64,000 nt of DNA from Homalodisca vitripennis (Eukaryota > Arthropoda > Insecta > Hemiptera > Cicadellidae): positions 97,208,501 through 97,272,500 of the forward strand of contig NC_060213.1 of the NCBI RefSeq assembly GCF_021130785.1, in the 5' to 3' direction. Below, piece by piece: positions 22,804-33,059 of this stretch (position 1 is its first letter; each line of letters opens with the position of its first letter). Both the position numbers and the translations under genes were made by a program. The notes beneath the pieces are model-generated. The model was not told where the DNA came from. It ran no database searches and saw nothing but the letters and a program-made list of their open reading frames with translations.

Positions 22804-23965
22804 ATGATAACGACAAGAACAATGGCGATAAATATGCGGATATTGGCTCAAAATGTTGTTATAAACACTGAGCAATATTTTAAATACTTACAAGATAATG
22901 ATCTTGCTCCTTCAAATAGGATTTTTCCAGTTTGTATTGACGAGATGAAATCTAGAATTAAAGGTAGAAATCCAATAGTTTTTCGCTGCAAAAAAAGTAA
23001 GAACAAACACTTTTTGGTACTTTGGGATTATACCGACCACACCCAGACATGAATCGTTATTTGACATTTTGCTTCTACCGATTACTAGATTCGCGTAGAA
23101 CAATATTTCGTCAATATAAAACAGGAATTGTCTTATCGCAAACCTCCCCCCCCCCATCCTCAGACAGAGGTCAAAGTCGAGCGGTCTAGTAGATAACGTG
23201 ATTGCAGAGTCTCGCCGCCCGTTCAGCTGGTGCGTCGCTTTGTTGTACTTCCATGTTTTACCCCTAAATTTCTCCAAACACAAAAATTCAACAAAAACAA
23301 ACATTACCAAACAAAAACTAAACTCTTTATTGAAAAAAAAACACTCAAAACTTGTTTTTATTCTTGATCACACTCGTCCACCCAAAATGCGAGTGCCTCC
23401 GGCCGGAGGTGCTGCCGAAGCCCGCGCTGATGTCAACAAAAGAAAAACATCCCTCAAGATAGTACCTATCAGTAAAATATCAAATTCTAGAGGGGCTGGT
23501 CAGAAATTATATAAATTGAATTGTAATGGAAAGGCAATTATGTACCGTGCAAAAAACTTAAATAATCATGTGTTGCAGTGCAGCCTGTCGTAATCGGGAT
23601 CCTCGAGAAAGATAAGATAACAGCGACAACAATACCGATCACAATACCTGGAAATGCTTGTAAGTTTGTACTTAAAGAGTTGTTTTTTCGTTCTGTCATG
23701 TTTGTTTCTATAAATTTATATTTTTGTGTTCTTCATACTGGTGTGGTCGGTATAATCCCAAAGTACCTACTTTTTATCTAAAAACGATCTTGAGAAGACT
23801 CTTTTTGAACATTCTAAATTTGGTATTATGAATATAATGAAAAATTGTGTACTATTTGATTTGAAATCAAACAAACTATGACTATTTTATTAATGAATGT
23901 ACTTTTGACGGCACCAGTAACTGCAGAAATACCATTTCAGATTGGCTTAAGTAATCGTAAGTACA
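22804..23965 (+). pseudogene. Merlin/ISXO2-like transposase fragment, split by insertion
   Basis: The frame from 22804 contains YLQDNDLAPSNRIFPVCIDEM then NPIVFRCKKSKNKHF, resembling the N-terminal zinc-ribbon-like part of ISXO2/Merlin transposases (Cys-x2-Cys blocks partly lost). A 752-bp TIR element interrupts the frame at 23016-23767. Directly after it the frame resumes with SKNDLEKTLFEH. A later stretch near 23890-23950 gives NYDYFINECTFDGTS and NTISDWLK, the 'TV.dW' block, before a GTAAGTA donor-like site. Stops and lost cysteines show it is dead. Similarity was judged by eye, so family confidence is moderate. Confidence 0.55.
23016..23767. mobile_element. Non-autonomous TIR element, 752 bp, 28-bp TIRs
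   Basis: Starts GGTACTTTGGGATTATACCG; the last 28 bp (23740-23767) are the exact reverse complement of the first 28. Flanks are CACTTTTT (23008-23015) and TACTTTTT (23768-23775), an 8-bp duplication with one mismatch, which suggests the hAT group. The interior holds the repeat shared with 5635-5765 and a CCTCCGGCCGGAGG palindrome near 23397. No transposase ORF recognised. Confidence 0.85.
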
Positions 23966-25389
23966 TTTAACGTTATTTAATGTATGTATTTTATGTAATC
24001 TGAAAAAAATACATTTATTTTTACGTATAAAAGTATAGCCTAGCTTCACTATAATACGATTTTAAAAGCATAAAACTTAATTCAGTTCCAACATTATTGC
24101 TCAAAATTAGTTCAAAGTAAAATGGTGTTTGGAAATAAATTCAAAATTAAAATCATGTTACGTTATTGACTAATTGCGGCAAGAACAGTGCCGCACGCCT
24201 TCTCTGTTTCACAAGCAGTCATGTTTATCCTTGAAATTACATGTAAGGTAAGTAGGATTAAGTAATTATATATTATATTAATAATTTTAGATTAATTTCT
24301 ACGATTGAAAACTATCAAAACCATATTGTTATTTGGTCTGACATTTTGGTTTCAGTCCTTTAGATGGTCATAAATATTGATGATTCGCATCATTTGATAA
24401 TCATCATCTGATTGTCTTGGTGGCCACTTATACTGCAGCCATTTTTAGTCATTTATAATATGGTCTATGTAGAGGTCTATACAGTGTAGGATTGAATGAA
24501 TAGCTAATTCAGTTGACTATATCTATCTCCCAAAAAGAGAGAACTGGACTCTACTACGTGGCCAGACCCAATGGAGATAGACAGGGCTAATCAACCTAAA
24601 ATAAAATAAGTATTAGTAACAAACTAGTTTTAACATACTGACAACAATAAACATTACAATTACAACATAAATAGCAAGTAACTCACTACACGGAATACTA
24701 AATAAACATACTGTTAAGAGCTAATAAACAATTAAATTAATTTTCTCGTTGGACCACAATGTTGCATGAATATAACCTCAAAGAGAGACTCTCATAAACA
24801 CAAAGAGAGACAAGAAACTCTCATAAACACAACAGGAATTCCGATCATATTAGAAAAAACTATGTTTGGCCTATTGTAACAAGCCTGCTACAACTGAACT
24901 GATGCCTGAGATCCTTGATTATAGGAAGGATCCATAATCAAGGCTGAGATGTAGTAGTCATCATCAACATTGTGCTAAATTCCAGTTACAGTTCAATGGA
25001 CACTGGACAACTGGACAAGTGGACATGGTAATGGTAATGTTTATTTTTACATTAATGTAAACAGTAACAATTGTATTTTTTTGTTTTTATCTTTTTGGGC
25101 TTTGAATTGTTATCATGAAGCCACAAAACGTTTATCTTAAAAATGTAGTTATTGATTTTAGTGAGTTGCCACATTTTTTTATCTAACTCTTATTCCATAA
25201 ATTATTTGTTAAGACACATTTTATTTCTGGGCCATTTCAAACCTCAGTACATCAAACCTTGGTAAATGTGGTGGAGTTGAACAATATTCTTTCCTCAAGT
25301 TTCCAAGCATATTACATCCGTAACATAAACAACACTCTGATTGAATATGTGATCACTGAATATTGATTTCAAACAGGCAAAACTGAAAA
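23966..25389. other. Intergenic stretch with a small tandem repeat
   Basis: No gene supported. 24779-24834 carries two copies of a unit containing AAAGAGAGAC and CTCTCATAAACACAA. A palindromic patch GATCCTTGATTATAGGAAGG and its reverse lies near 24910-24945. Confidence 0.5.
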
Positions 25390-25920
25390 AATGGGAAACA
25401 ATCGCCCGATATGCTGAATGTGGCCAAATTTAGGGACAAGAGAGTCATGTCATACATCTTAACAGAACATGACAACAACATGGTCCTCATGACGGATCGT
25501 CGTAATGTGCCGGAGAAAGAAGTCCTTGGATATTGTATAATACAATGCCAACTTAAAAGGAGTAGATAGGAATGATCGGATGCTCTCCTACTACCTTCAG
25601 TGATCATAAATCAATGCTTTGGTATAAAAAGATTTTGATTTTTCTACTTCGGATGATAATGGTGAATTCTCTAAAGCTACATAATGTTGCTAATACTGAC
25701 TACACCACGAAACTGTATGACTTCCGCCTTCAGGTCATCGAAGCACTTTTGCCACCCAAACAGGGACCTTCTCTTATGAAACAAGGGTCTGGGTAAAAGA
25801 TGTCGTCCTTGCTTGAAAGAAGGAAAGAGGGAAATGATTGTATATATGTGTGTGTAATGGGATGGAGAACCGCCATTAATTGTATGCTTTGGTTTGCTTC
25901 GATAAGCATTATTCAGAACT
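25390..25920 (+). pseudogene. piggyBac-type transposase C-terminal fragment
   Basis: Across frames the plus strand gives DKRVMSYILTEHD-like, then NVPEKEVLGYC, GVDRNDRMLSYYLQ-like residues (near 25557-25600, frame broken), MLWYKKILIFLLRMIMVNSL, LYDFRLQVIEALLP, and finally cysteine-rich RCRPCLKEGKRENDC. The order 'vP..v..Y', 'GVDr.D..l.yY', 'Wykk', 'FR..vie.Ll' and the cysteine domain fits the DDE and C-terminal part of piggyBac transposases. Several frameshifts. No TTAA-bounded ends identified. Confidence 0.72.
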
Positions 25921-26099
25921 TCAAGAATAAGAGCTTGTAACTAAGTAAATAATACAAATTTTTGAAATTTTTTTTCGTGATATGGGGTTTTAACTGAACA
26001 GATTGAAGAAGAGTTTAACGTTGGTATGAAGCAGTGGCGAACTGGGACAGATAATCATGGTAGATATGATTATATATTAAAAAAGATTATATATGAAAT

Positions 26100-27400
26100 A
26101 TAGTAAGCGAATCTTTAATTATTAATACTACGTTTGGAATTACCGATGAGAATGTCGGGCAGGTCATTAATGTAAAGAAGGAATAAAAATGTTCTTAATC
26201 CGGTTGTTACAGCCGCGAAGTTCTAAAGATATATATTGTCATTGCTTTGATTATATGCACACTGAACTCTGTTAACAAGGTAGGAATGAAACCAGTTCAA
26301 CAGGACATCATGGATGCCATATTTATCTACTTTAATAACATGCACGCTATAACGGAATTAACAGATCGAAATTTTGTCGTCTTAAATCCTGACATGAGCC
26401 ACGTGCTCACGAGCGATTCTTATGTACACGTTTGGTTTTATATTCTCATTGTTTTGCACGGTGCATTGCATGACTTGTAGTTTGGTATTTAGATTTGTTC
26501 TACCAATGGAGGGAGTGCCGATGGCCGAGTGGTCTAAGACGTTGGACTTTGAGTCTGAGTTAGAGATAGCGCAGGTTCGAATCCTATGTTACAGATAGTT
26601 GTACTTTTTATCAGTACCATCGACCTTGTACTGTATCGACTCTCCCCCTAATTCTGTTTGATAAGATCCTCGCACAGGCCAGTGGCCCATGAGGACGGAC
26701 AGAATAAGGCTTAAAATGGAATCGGTCTCTCCTTTATTCTAAAAAAAAAACAAATGGCACATAAGTTAGTAGAGTTTTAATGTAGAAATAGTGTAACAGA
26801 AGTGTGACATAAAACACAACTTACTCCTTCTCAATTCAAGGATATTAAGGTATAGTTGATATTCATAAAATCAAAATAAACTGTTAACAATAATTTGTAA
26901 AATACTAATGAATGGTGTTAAAACAGTCAAACACATTGAAGGTTATTTAATACATCCTTTACAGAAAATATTTGATGATTTCCATTTCGACACTCCTTGA
27001 TATGCATTGAAAAATATTCAAAATATTGTTAATCTTTTTTATAATAAACCGTCATAAAATACATTTCTATGTTGTCTTACAAAACACTTCCATTATAGTA
27101 TTAATTAAGTAGGCAATTGTAATATAATAGCGTTAAAAGAGAATTTTTAGAATGTAGTACAACTGGTGAATGGGTGGGATGAACATGTTATGGAGGATAT
27201 AATGGTCGATCACATCAAAAGCTTGTCTCACATCACAGATCCTAATTGAGATGGAGATTGGGGAAGATAGCATTTTCTTTCGGGAAAAATTAAATTTAGG
27301 CCAACATCCAAATTGAGAAGTAGTAAGAATATTGTTTTTATTCAATAAAGTCTTAAACAACTTTGTCGAATACTTTGTAAAAACTTAGTGGTACGGATTT
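26100..27400 (-). mobile_element. Non-LTR RT remnant split by a SINE
   Basis: On minus, 27360-27200 encodes ILTTSQFGCWP and DVRQAFDVIDHYILHNM, RT blocks 1 to 3. Lower down, 26380-26240 gives DKYGIHDVLLNWFHSYLVNR in a shifted frame, and 26200-26140 gives FLFLLYINDLPDIL. The order is right for one RT read right to left. A tRNA-derived SINE (26509-26750) and about 380 bp of other sequence lie between the halves. All parts carry stops. Confidence 0.72.
26509..26750 (+). mobile_element. tRNA-derived SINE
   Basis: Contains perfect pol III internal promoter boxes: A box TGGCCGAGTGG at 26522-26532 and B box GGTTCGAATCC at 26574-26584. The head resembles a type II (Ser/Leu-like) tRNA, but its acceptor and T stems do not pair well. 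A roughly 150-bp body follows and the block ends in ten A. AATGG occurs at both ends, a possible short target duplication. It sits inside an RT remnant on the opposite strand. Confidence 0.78.
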
Positions 27401-27738
27401 TGGTTTATATCATGGACATAGGTAATTTTTAAGTACAAGTAGTTTTGTTTATGTTTTTGTGAAATGGAAAACATCCTGAGGATGGAAGAATTATACAGAT
27501 ATGATAGTTTTTAAGACAGCTATTTTATCGAACTTCTTTATGGAATAAAATTCCAAATAAACTTAAAAGAATTGCTATTTTTTAAACATAATATCGACTG
27601 AATTTTTTCAAACGGATTAATAGTACAAAAGTGAATTTGGAATAGGAAATATTGTAGTGGTATTATAATATAGTGAAATGGCTTGATGGTGAAGTCAGAA
27701 TTGAATACAATGAGGTGTTTAAAATAGGAGCAACCATC
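27401..27738. other. AT-rich intergenic stretch
   Basis: No feature supported; the long minus-strand ORF from 28041 to 27538 runs across the hAT end and is not a gene. Confidence 0.45.
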
Positions 27739-27746
27739 TCTTAGCC

Positions 27747-29909
27747 CAGAGCTCGCCAAACTTTTGAGCCAGTGAGCCAACACAAAGTTTATAAACCCTC
27801 TGTCGAGCCCCAAGGAATAATACTGGGTCGAATAAAGTACGCAAAATTGAAATAACACCCATTTATTGCCCCTAAACATACATTTATTTGTAGTATTAAT
27901 CAAAACAGATAGGAAGTATAACAAAATAGTGTAAATGTACATTTTAATGACAAGAGCGGAACTATTTTTGGCCATCAAGTATTTTCTTTTAAAATGTGGA
28001 GAGTATATTGTAGCCGCCATTCTGATGATCCAAATCTTCATCGGTCAGCCTGTTTCTATATTTGTATTTTTTATAAACTTCATATTTAAAAAAGATACTT
28101 CACTCAAATTTGTAGAACTAAATATAGCTTTCAATTTCAATGCAGCTCGAACTACAATTGAATATTATTCTTTGGGGACTAGAGGCAAAATATTTCCAGT
28201 GGTAGTTACAGTTCTTAGAGACAGACCATTTTGTAAATCAACAACTTTTATTTCACCTGTACTCTGATCTCCACCGAAATGTTTTACAACACAAGTTGAG
28301 AATACTTATACATCATTAAATTCGAAAGAATAGTTAACGAATTGTGCTACATGTATTAAGCCTTAAAAATCCTGGAATCGTTAATAAAACTGATCTCTTT
28401 AGTCTGAAATAAATTTTACGTATTCTTCGTTATTATTAGGGTGTTGTGGAGGGTTTCGTTTGTCGCCGTTCTTTTTCAGATTAGGAAAGTGCTTTTATTC
28501 AAACTCCATGACATTCTTTTCCCACAGCTAGAGCTTTTTTTGAAAATGAAGTATACTTCTGAAATCATTCCACCGTTTTCCGTATCATTGCCTTGCAGCT
28601 GCAAGTTCAAACCATTCAACTATTCAGCTATATCAGTGAGAAAGGCAAAACCTTGTAGCCACGTGGTATCTTCGAGTTCAGTGAAGATGATCACCGCGTT
28701 CTTTGAAGAATTCCACTAATGCAGGAAGTAACTCATTGGAATGTTACAAAACTCTTCCTCTACTAAGCCAACGAACCTCTATATGAAGCATTAGATCATC
28801 ATAATAGCATTCTAATTCTTCTGTTAGTTCTAATAGATAATAATGTTAGTTTTAATAACACTGTTCATACTTAAGAACTTTCCACACAGTGACCGTTGGT
28901 GTATGATGCAAGATAAGACACACATTTTGGTATGTCACTGTCTTTACGACACAAGGCAATAAATCCCTTCTCCTCGCCTACTATTGCAGGAGCTTCATCG
29001 GCACCTATGACCACCAACTTCTTCACAGGAATATTTTCAAATTCAATACATTTTTTAAATGCCACAAATATATAATTTCCAGTAGTATGCCCAGGAATCG
29101 GTACCACCTTTCTTTAAGTTTCAAAATCTCCAAATAACATTATTAACATTATTACATAAACGGCCTACTGAGCTGTATCAACTATATCACTTGATTTGTG
29201 AAATTGCAAGGGAAAATAACTACACCGATCAAAGTCAGTTTGAAGCTACGAAATTACATCGGAGACCATAGCTTCGACTCTTCGCATCACTGTAGTAGCG
29301 GAAATCTGAACAGATTTAATAGCAGACATGATATAAGATTTGTTTTTGAAGTTATCAAATAATGTTTCTGCAGCTTCTAAAAATGCAGTTTCTATCAATT
29401 CACCATCTTCTTAGGGTTTCTATGTTAGACGAAAATCTTGGAAACCCGGAATGACGCCTAGGTGGCTGCCTTGTTCTTGTCCTGTGTCTTAAAAAAAGTT
29501 GACTGTTGATCATGTAGTTGAGATTTCAACTGCATCTCATTTACTCTTCTTATTGTTGAATTTAGTGGATAGTCTTTTTCATTATGAACGGTCGTAAAAT
29601 GACGCTCAACATTTCCTTTCTTTCCAACTGCAACACTCATTTATAAAGGAAACAAGCATTTATCTTTTACTTGCGTAAAAAAGTATAAACAAGGAAAGAG
29701 TTTAAAGGTGAAGGCATGACATACCCGGTACAGACATAACATCACTCTGTCACGCGAGTGACAACAGCTGATTGCGTACACTAGAGACGCATCAGCTACA
29801 GTAATTAAATGCCACCGCAAGCAGTTATCAACCCGATTATGGCCGTGAGCTACCAAAAACTACCCCACGATCCACCGGTGGAACGTGATTGACTGTTTGG
29901 CGACCACTA
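27747..29909 (-). mobile_element. hAT transposon, nearly complete but dead
   Basis: Left end CAGAGCTCGCCAAAC and right end (reverse) TAGTGGTCGCCAAAC form imperfect TIRs. Flanks TCTTAGCC (27739-27746) and TACTAGCC (29910-29917) are an 8-bp duplication with two mismatches. Inside on minus is a BED-finger/hAT transposase of the GTF2IRD2/SCAND3-like type, in order but broken. Length of about 2.16 kb suits a single-ORF hAT element. Confidence 0.8.
28441..29740 (-). pseudogene. hAT transposase (GTF2IRD2/ZBED-like), broken
   Basis: Read on minus: VAVGKKGNVERHFTTVHN (end of a BED zinc finger, about 29635-29580), then ELIETAFLEAAETLFDNFKN and QISATTVMRRVEAM (about 29410-29260), then VVIGADEAPAIVGEEKGF (about 29010-28950; the 'tDGApaMvG' block), and PALVEFFKERGD-like plus TTWLQGFAFLTDIAE (about 28720-28610). 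The order and blocks are those of animal hAT transposases related to GTF2IRD2 and SCAND3. Stops near 29230 and 28620 and frameshifts make it inactive. Confidence 0.78.
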
Positions 29910-29917
29910 TACTAGCC

Positions 29918-30400
29918 CATAGAACTAAGAATTTTTCTAAGTCTACTCATTTAATAGAATGTACAACTTCTTATTGTTTATCTTTCTCTCTGTTACTTTT
30001 TACAAAATACGTTGTTTCATATCCATACCCACAAATAATGAATGGTTTACACAGTTAAAGGCTTTAGAGAGGCCACAGAAGGCACCACCAATACTATTTG
30101 ACCCATCCAAGGGGCCCTGCACCCAAGGACCCACAGGGCTGCCCATGCTTTTGACTGGGCCCACACTATTAGAATTCGGGCCCTCTCTTTAAAAGTTCTA
30201 TTATCCAGAAACCACAAATCTTTAATCTCCATCTAATTTTCATGTTAGTTAGCCACGTTTTATAAGACTGTATCTTGGCATCTTCTAATTGATATACAAC
30301 CATTTTTAACTCCACAGGTATTTTAAATTTTGTAACTTTTGGTATAACATATTTTTATAGCAGATAAATAGTTGATTAATGCCAAGAGGATTTAAAATAC
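29918..30400. other. Intergenic stretch
   Basis: Short ORFs around 29959-30232 have no recognisable domain. A GGGCCC-rich patch at 30110-30185 is unexplained. Confidence 0.4.
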
Positions 30401-30439
30401 TGTATCATATTAGGATAGCCTTCAGCAGAATTTGCAAAG

Positions 30440-31150
30440 TGTTTCAATATCTTTCTTGAGAAATACTTAGGCCTATTCCTCTCTCCCTTAATGTCTCAAA
30501 GTCTGTAGTTATTCCTAAAGCAGTCTCAATGTCTTTTGTGCTTTCAATAAATAAACATACCATATATACATCTTGTATGTATTAAATATACTGAATGTTG
30601 CATTTTCCTTTTTCGTGTATGTTTTCTACAATGTCATAAGATTCCAGAATTAAATTTCAATAATTAATTATATCTACAGATGTGCCCAAAACAATGTTAT
30701 CAAATAATTTAGAAGAATAACGTATGAGGCTCTTGCTTCAGCTTTTGTAAATATATGTTTCTTACAACTGTTTGTAAGCTGAATTAATATGGGAGGCAAG
30801 TTTTGTGCAGTAGGATCTACCGAGACATGAAAGCTAAACCCTACAACAAATGTTCTGCTCTCGAACTCTATCTGGTGTCAGAAGATCCGTGTAATGAGTC
30901 TTTTGTTTTATTTATAAGTACACTCCCTATCTGGGCTGTTGCTAAAACATTTGTATGGTTGGACGACACAGTCCAATAAAGCCACAATTTGCATGCAGGA
31001 TTTAGTAACTGCATCAATACTGACCATGTTCGAGTAACAAGTGTGAACATTCCAGCACATGGTGAATATAATAATGCAGCTGAATCAATGTCTTTGATTC
31101 TTGCTTGCATACTTGTATACTCACCAGACATATTAAAGTAGTTGTCAGAT
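30440..31150 (-). pseudogene. hAT transposase fragment (DUF4371/ZMYM1-like)
   Basis: The minus-strand frame from 31131 reads MSGEYTSMQARIKDIDSAAL, then YSPCAGMFTLV, and later WSVLMQLL and SLHGSSDTR. These are the 'nMSG.y.GlQa.i', 'hCaaH.lNLv' and 'sdTRWs.RaEa' blocks of the hAT subgroup annotated as DUF4371/ZMYM1-like. Near 30500, TLRERGIGLSISQE-like residues follow in another frame. Stops and lost residues indicate a pseudogene. Distinct from the hAT element at 27747-29909. Confidence 0.72.
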
Positions 31151-31218
31151 CTCCGACCACAAACATTCTGGATGTCTATTTAAATATATTTCACTTTTGC
31201 ATGGGTGGCTCCATTGAC

Positions 31219-31305
31219 TTTTTTTGTTCTCTAAGGCCAAGAAACTTAGAAATTCCACTTCCGGAGTGACTATATTCTGGATGAGTAGGGGCTGTCTCCT
31301 GTCGA
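31219..31305 (-). mobile_element. SINE-like family, copy 3 (3' fragment)
   Basis: The reverse complement ends GTCACTCCGGAAG... then CCTTAGAGAACAAAAAAA, matching the 3' end of the 1696-2192 insertion (GTCACTCCGGAAG...CCTAAGAGAACAAAA). 5'-truncated. It sits just upstream of the hAT fragment's remaining ORF. Confidence 0.65.
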
Positions 31306-31319
31306 GATTCATGTTCTCA

Positions 31320-32150
31320 ATAAGGATCTGCTCAATGAAGCCTCAAATTGTGCTGTTGCCAAACATGAAAACTGTGCTCTGATTTAAAAAAATACAAAAC
31401 CATTAAATTACCCTATAAATAATTACGTAGTTGTTTGCATGCTATTTTTTTAATAACTTTGGTATACTAGGTAAAATTGATATTGATCTGTTTTCATCAG
31501 GGTCCGCATTTCCCCTATTTTGAAAACTGGAGTTATATCTTCATATTATCCAAACATGTAAAATTTTTCACGATATTGTATTTTTTGGTTATTTTTGCTT
31601 TGTCTGTATTGTCTATGATTGTATATTCATAAAATTTTAAAAACAATATTTAATTTACGAATAATCAGAATCATTGTAAAGATCACTTTCAATATCGAAA
31701 CAACTTGATATATTTTATCTCAAAACAATTTTATGATTTCAAGTACGTACTTGGTTTTGAACACTAAAAAAATCAATTCAAATCAAAATTAGAATATGTG
31801 GAGTTTTCTTTTCTTATATAACTTATACGTTCAATTTTGAGGAAGTTCAGTTAATTGTTTTATAGCCAGAGCAAAAATTGCTACTTTTTTAATATTTTGA
31901 CTTTTAAACATTTTTTATAGAGTGCTTTCAGCCCAAGCTGAAAGTGCGTAGTTGTTGGACTTCTACTGTTTTCATATAGATTTTATATTTAAATAGTAAC
32001 AAAGCTCAAAGAATAGTTTATTATTAGTATTCAGCAAATAATTTAACATTCCTTGGATTTTTACAGAGGCAAGTTATATATATTTTTACGCGTGTCTGGT
32101 ACTTCTAGTACAGTATAACAATCAGATACCATAATAGACAACCATCTATT
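31320..32150. other. AT-rich intergenic stretch
   Basis: No gene or element recognised. Confidence 0.5.
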
Positions 32151-32159
32151 ATGATTTAT

Positions 32160-32560
32160 GACAACAACGAAGTGATCAGACAGACACCTGCAAAACCTAC
32201 TGATACAATATCTAACACACATGATTGTGTGTAAGTATTCGCGTCTTGAAGGAACCAAATAAATTTATTTTAAATAATACACGTATAATACTTTATATCT
32301 GGTGTTGTCCTTAATATGCCTAGTTATATATTTCAACCTTGAATCGGGGGTAGAAGAAATTCAGATAAAATATTTATTATATAATCCCATTCTCAATAAA
32401 GGATTATAAGGATTATTACAACCTTCATTATAAGGATATTCGTAAATATAATTAAGGATAATATTCTAACCTTAAAATAGTCCTTCTGTCTCAATCGTAT
32501 CAAGAAGGTTCCGTAGATTTCGTGACAACAGAAATATGTATAATTTATTTCTTGTAGGAT
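32160..32560 (+). repeat. Local duplication A, copy 1 (uninterrupted)
   Basis: Matches 32756-33058 plus 34715-34840 as a direct repeat: AGTGATCAG, GATACAATATCTAACACACA, TTGAAGGAACCAAA, then AAATAGTCCTT and GTCTCAATCGTA. This copy lacks the 1.65-kb insertion and so shows the empty site near 32430-32455. Confidence 0.8.
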
Positions 32561-33059
32561 TTACATGTAATCAGTATCTCTGAAAACAGTTTGAGATAAA
32601 AAACCTTATTTGGCAAAAAACTAAGAGAATTATAACGAAAATAAAATAAGTATAAATATAAAAGGGTTTTAGCTCACGATCCATTATTCTAATATAAAGA
32701 TAACCCTATAATGTGGAGTTAATAACATTATATAGGTATATAAAACATTAATGGTAACAAAGAAGTGATCAGGCAGCCACCTGCAATAATCTCTGATACA
32801 ATATCTAACACACATGCTTTGTGTGTAAGTATTTGCATCTTGAAGGAACCAAAGAAATTTATGTCAAATAAATGTACAATACTCATATCTGTTGTTATAT
32901 TTTATATGTCTAGTTATATGACTTCAATATTAAATTGGGGGTAGAAAAATTCAGATAAAATATATATTATATAATCGAGTTAAAGCCATTTTTCAATAAA
33001 ATAATATACATTAGTTTCAGTTAGATAATGCACTTGATTACAAGGATACTCGTATATAC

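Noticed and set aside
22912..23310. 132-aa minus-strand ORF
   Set aside because: It spans the end of a transposase exon, the left TIR and the interior of the inserted element, so it cannot be a single gene.
26509..26600. Functional nuclear tRNA gene
   Set aside because: A and B boxes are perfect, but acceptor and T-arm pairing is poor and the unit continues into a body with an A-tail, as in a SINE.
27538..28041. 167-aa minus-strand ORF
   Set aside because: It runs across the left end of the hAT element into flanking AT-rich DNA and shows no transposase block.
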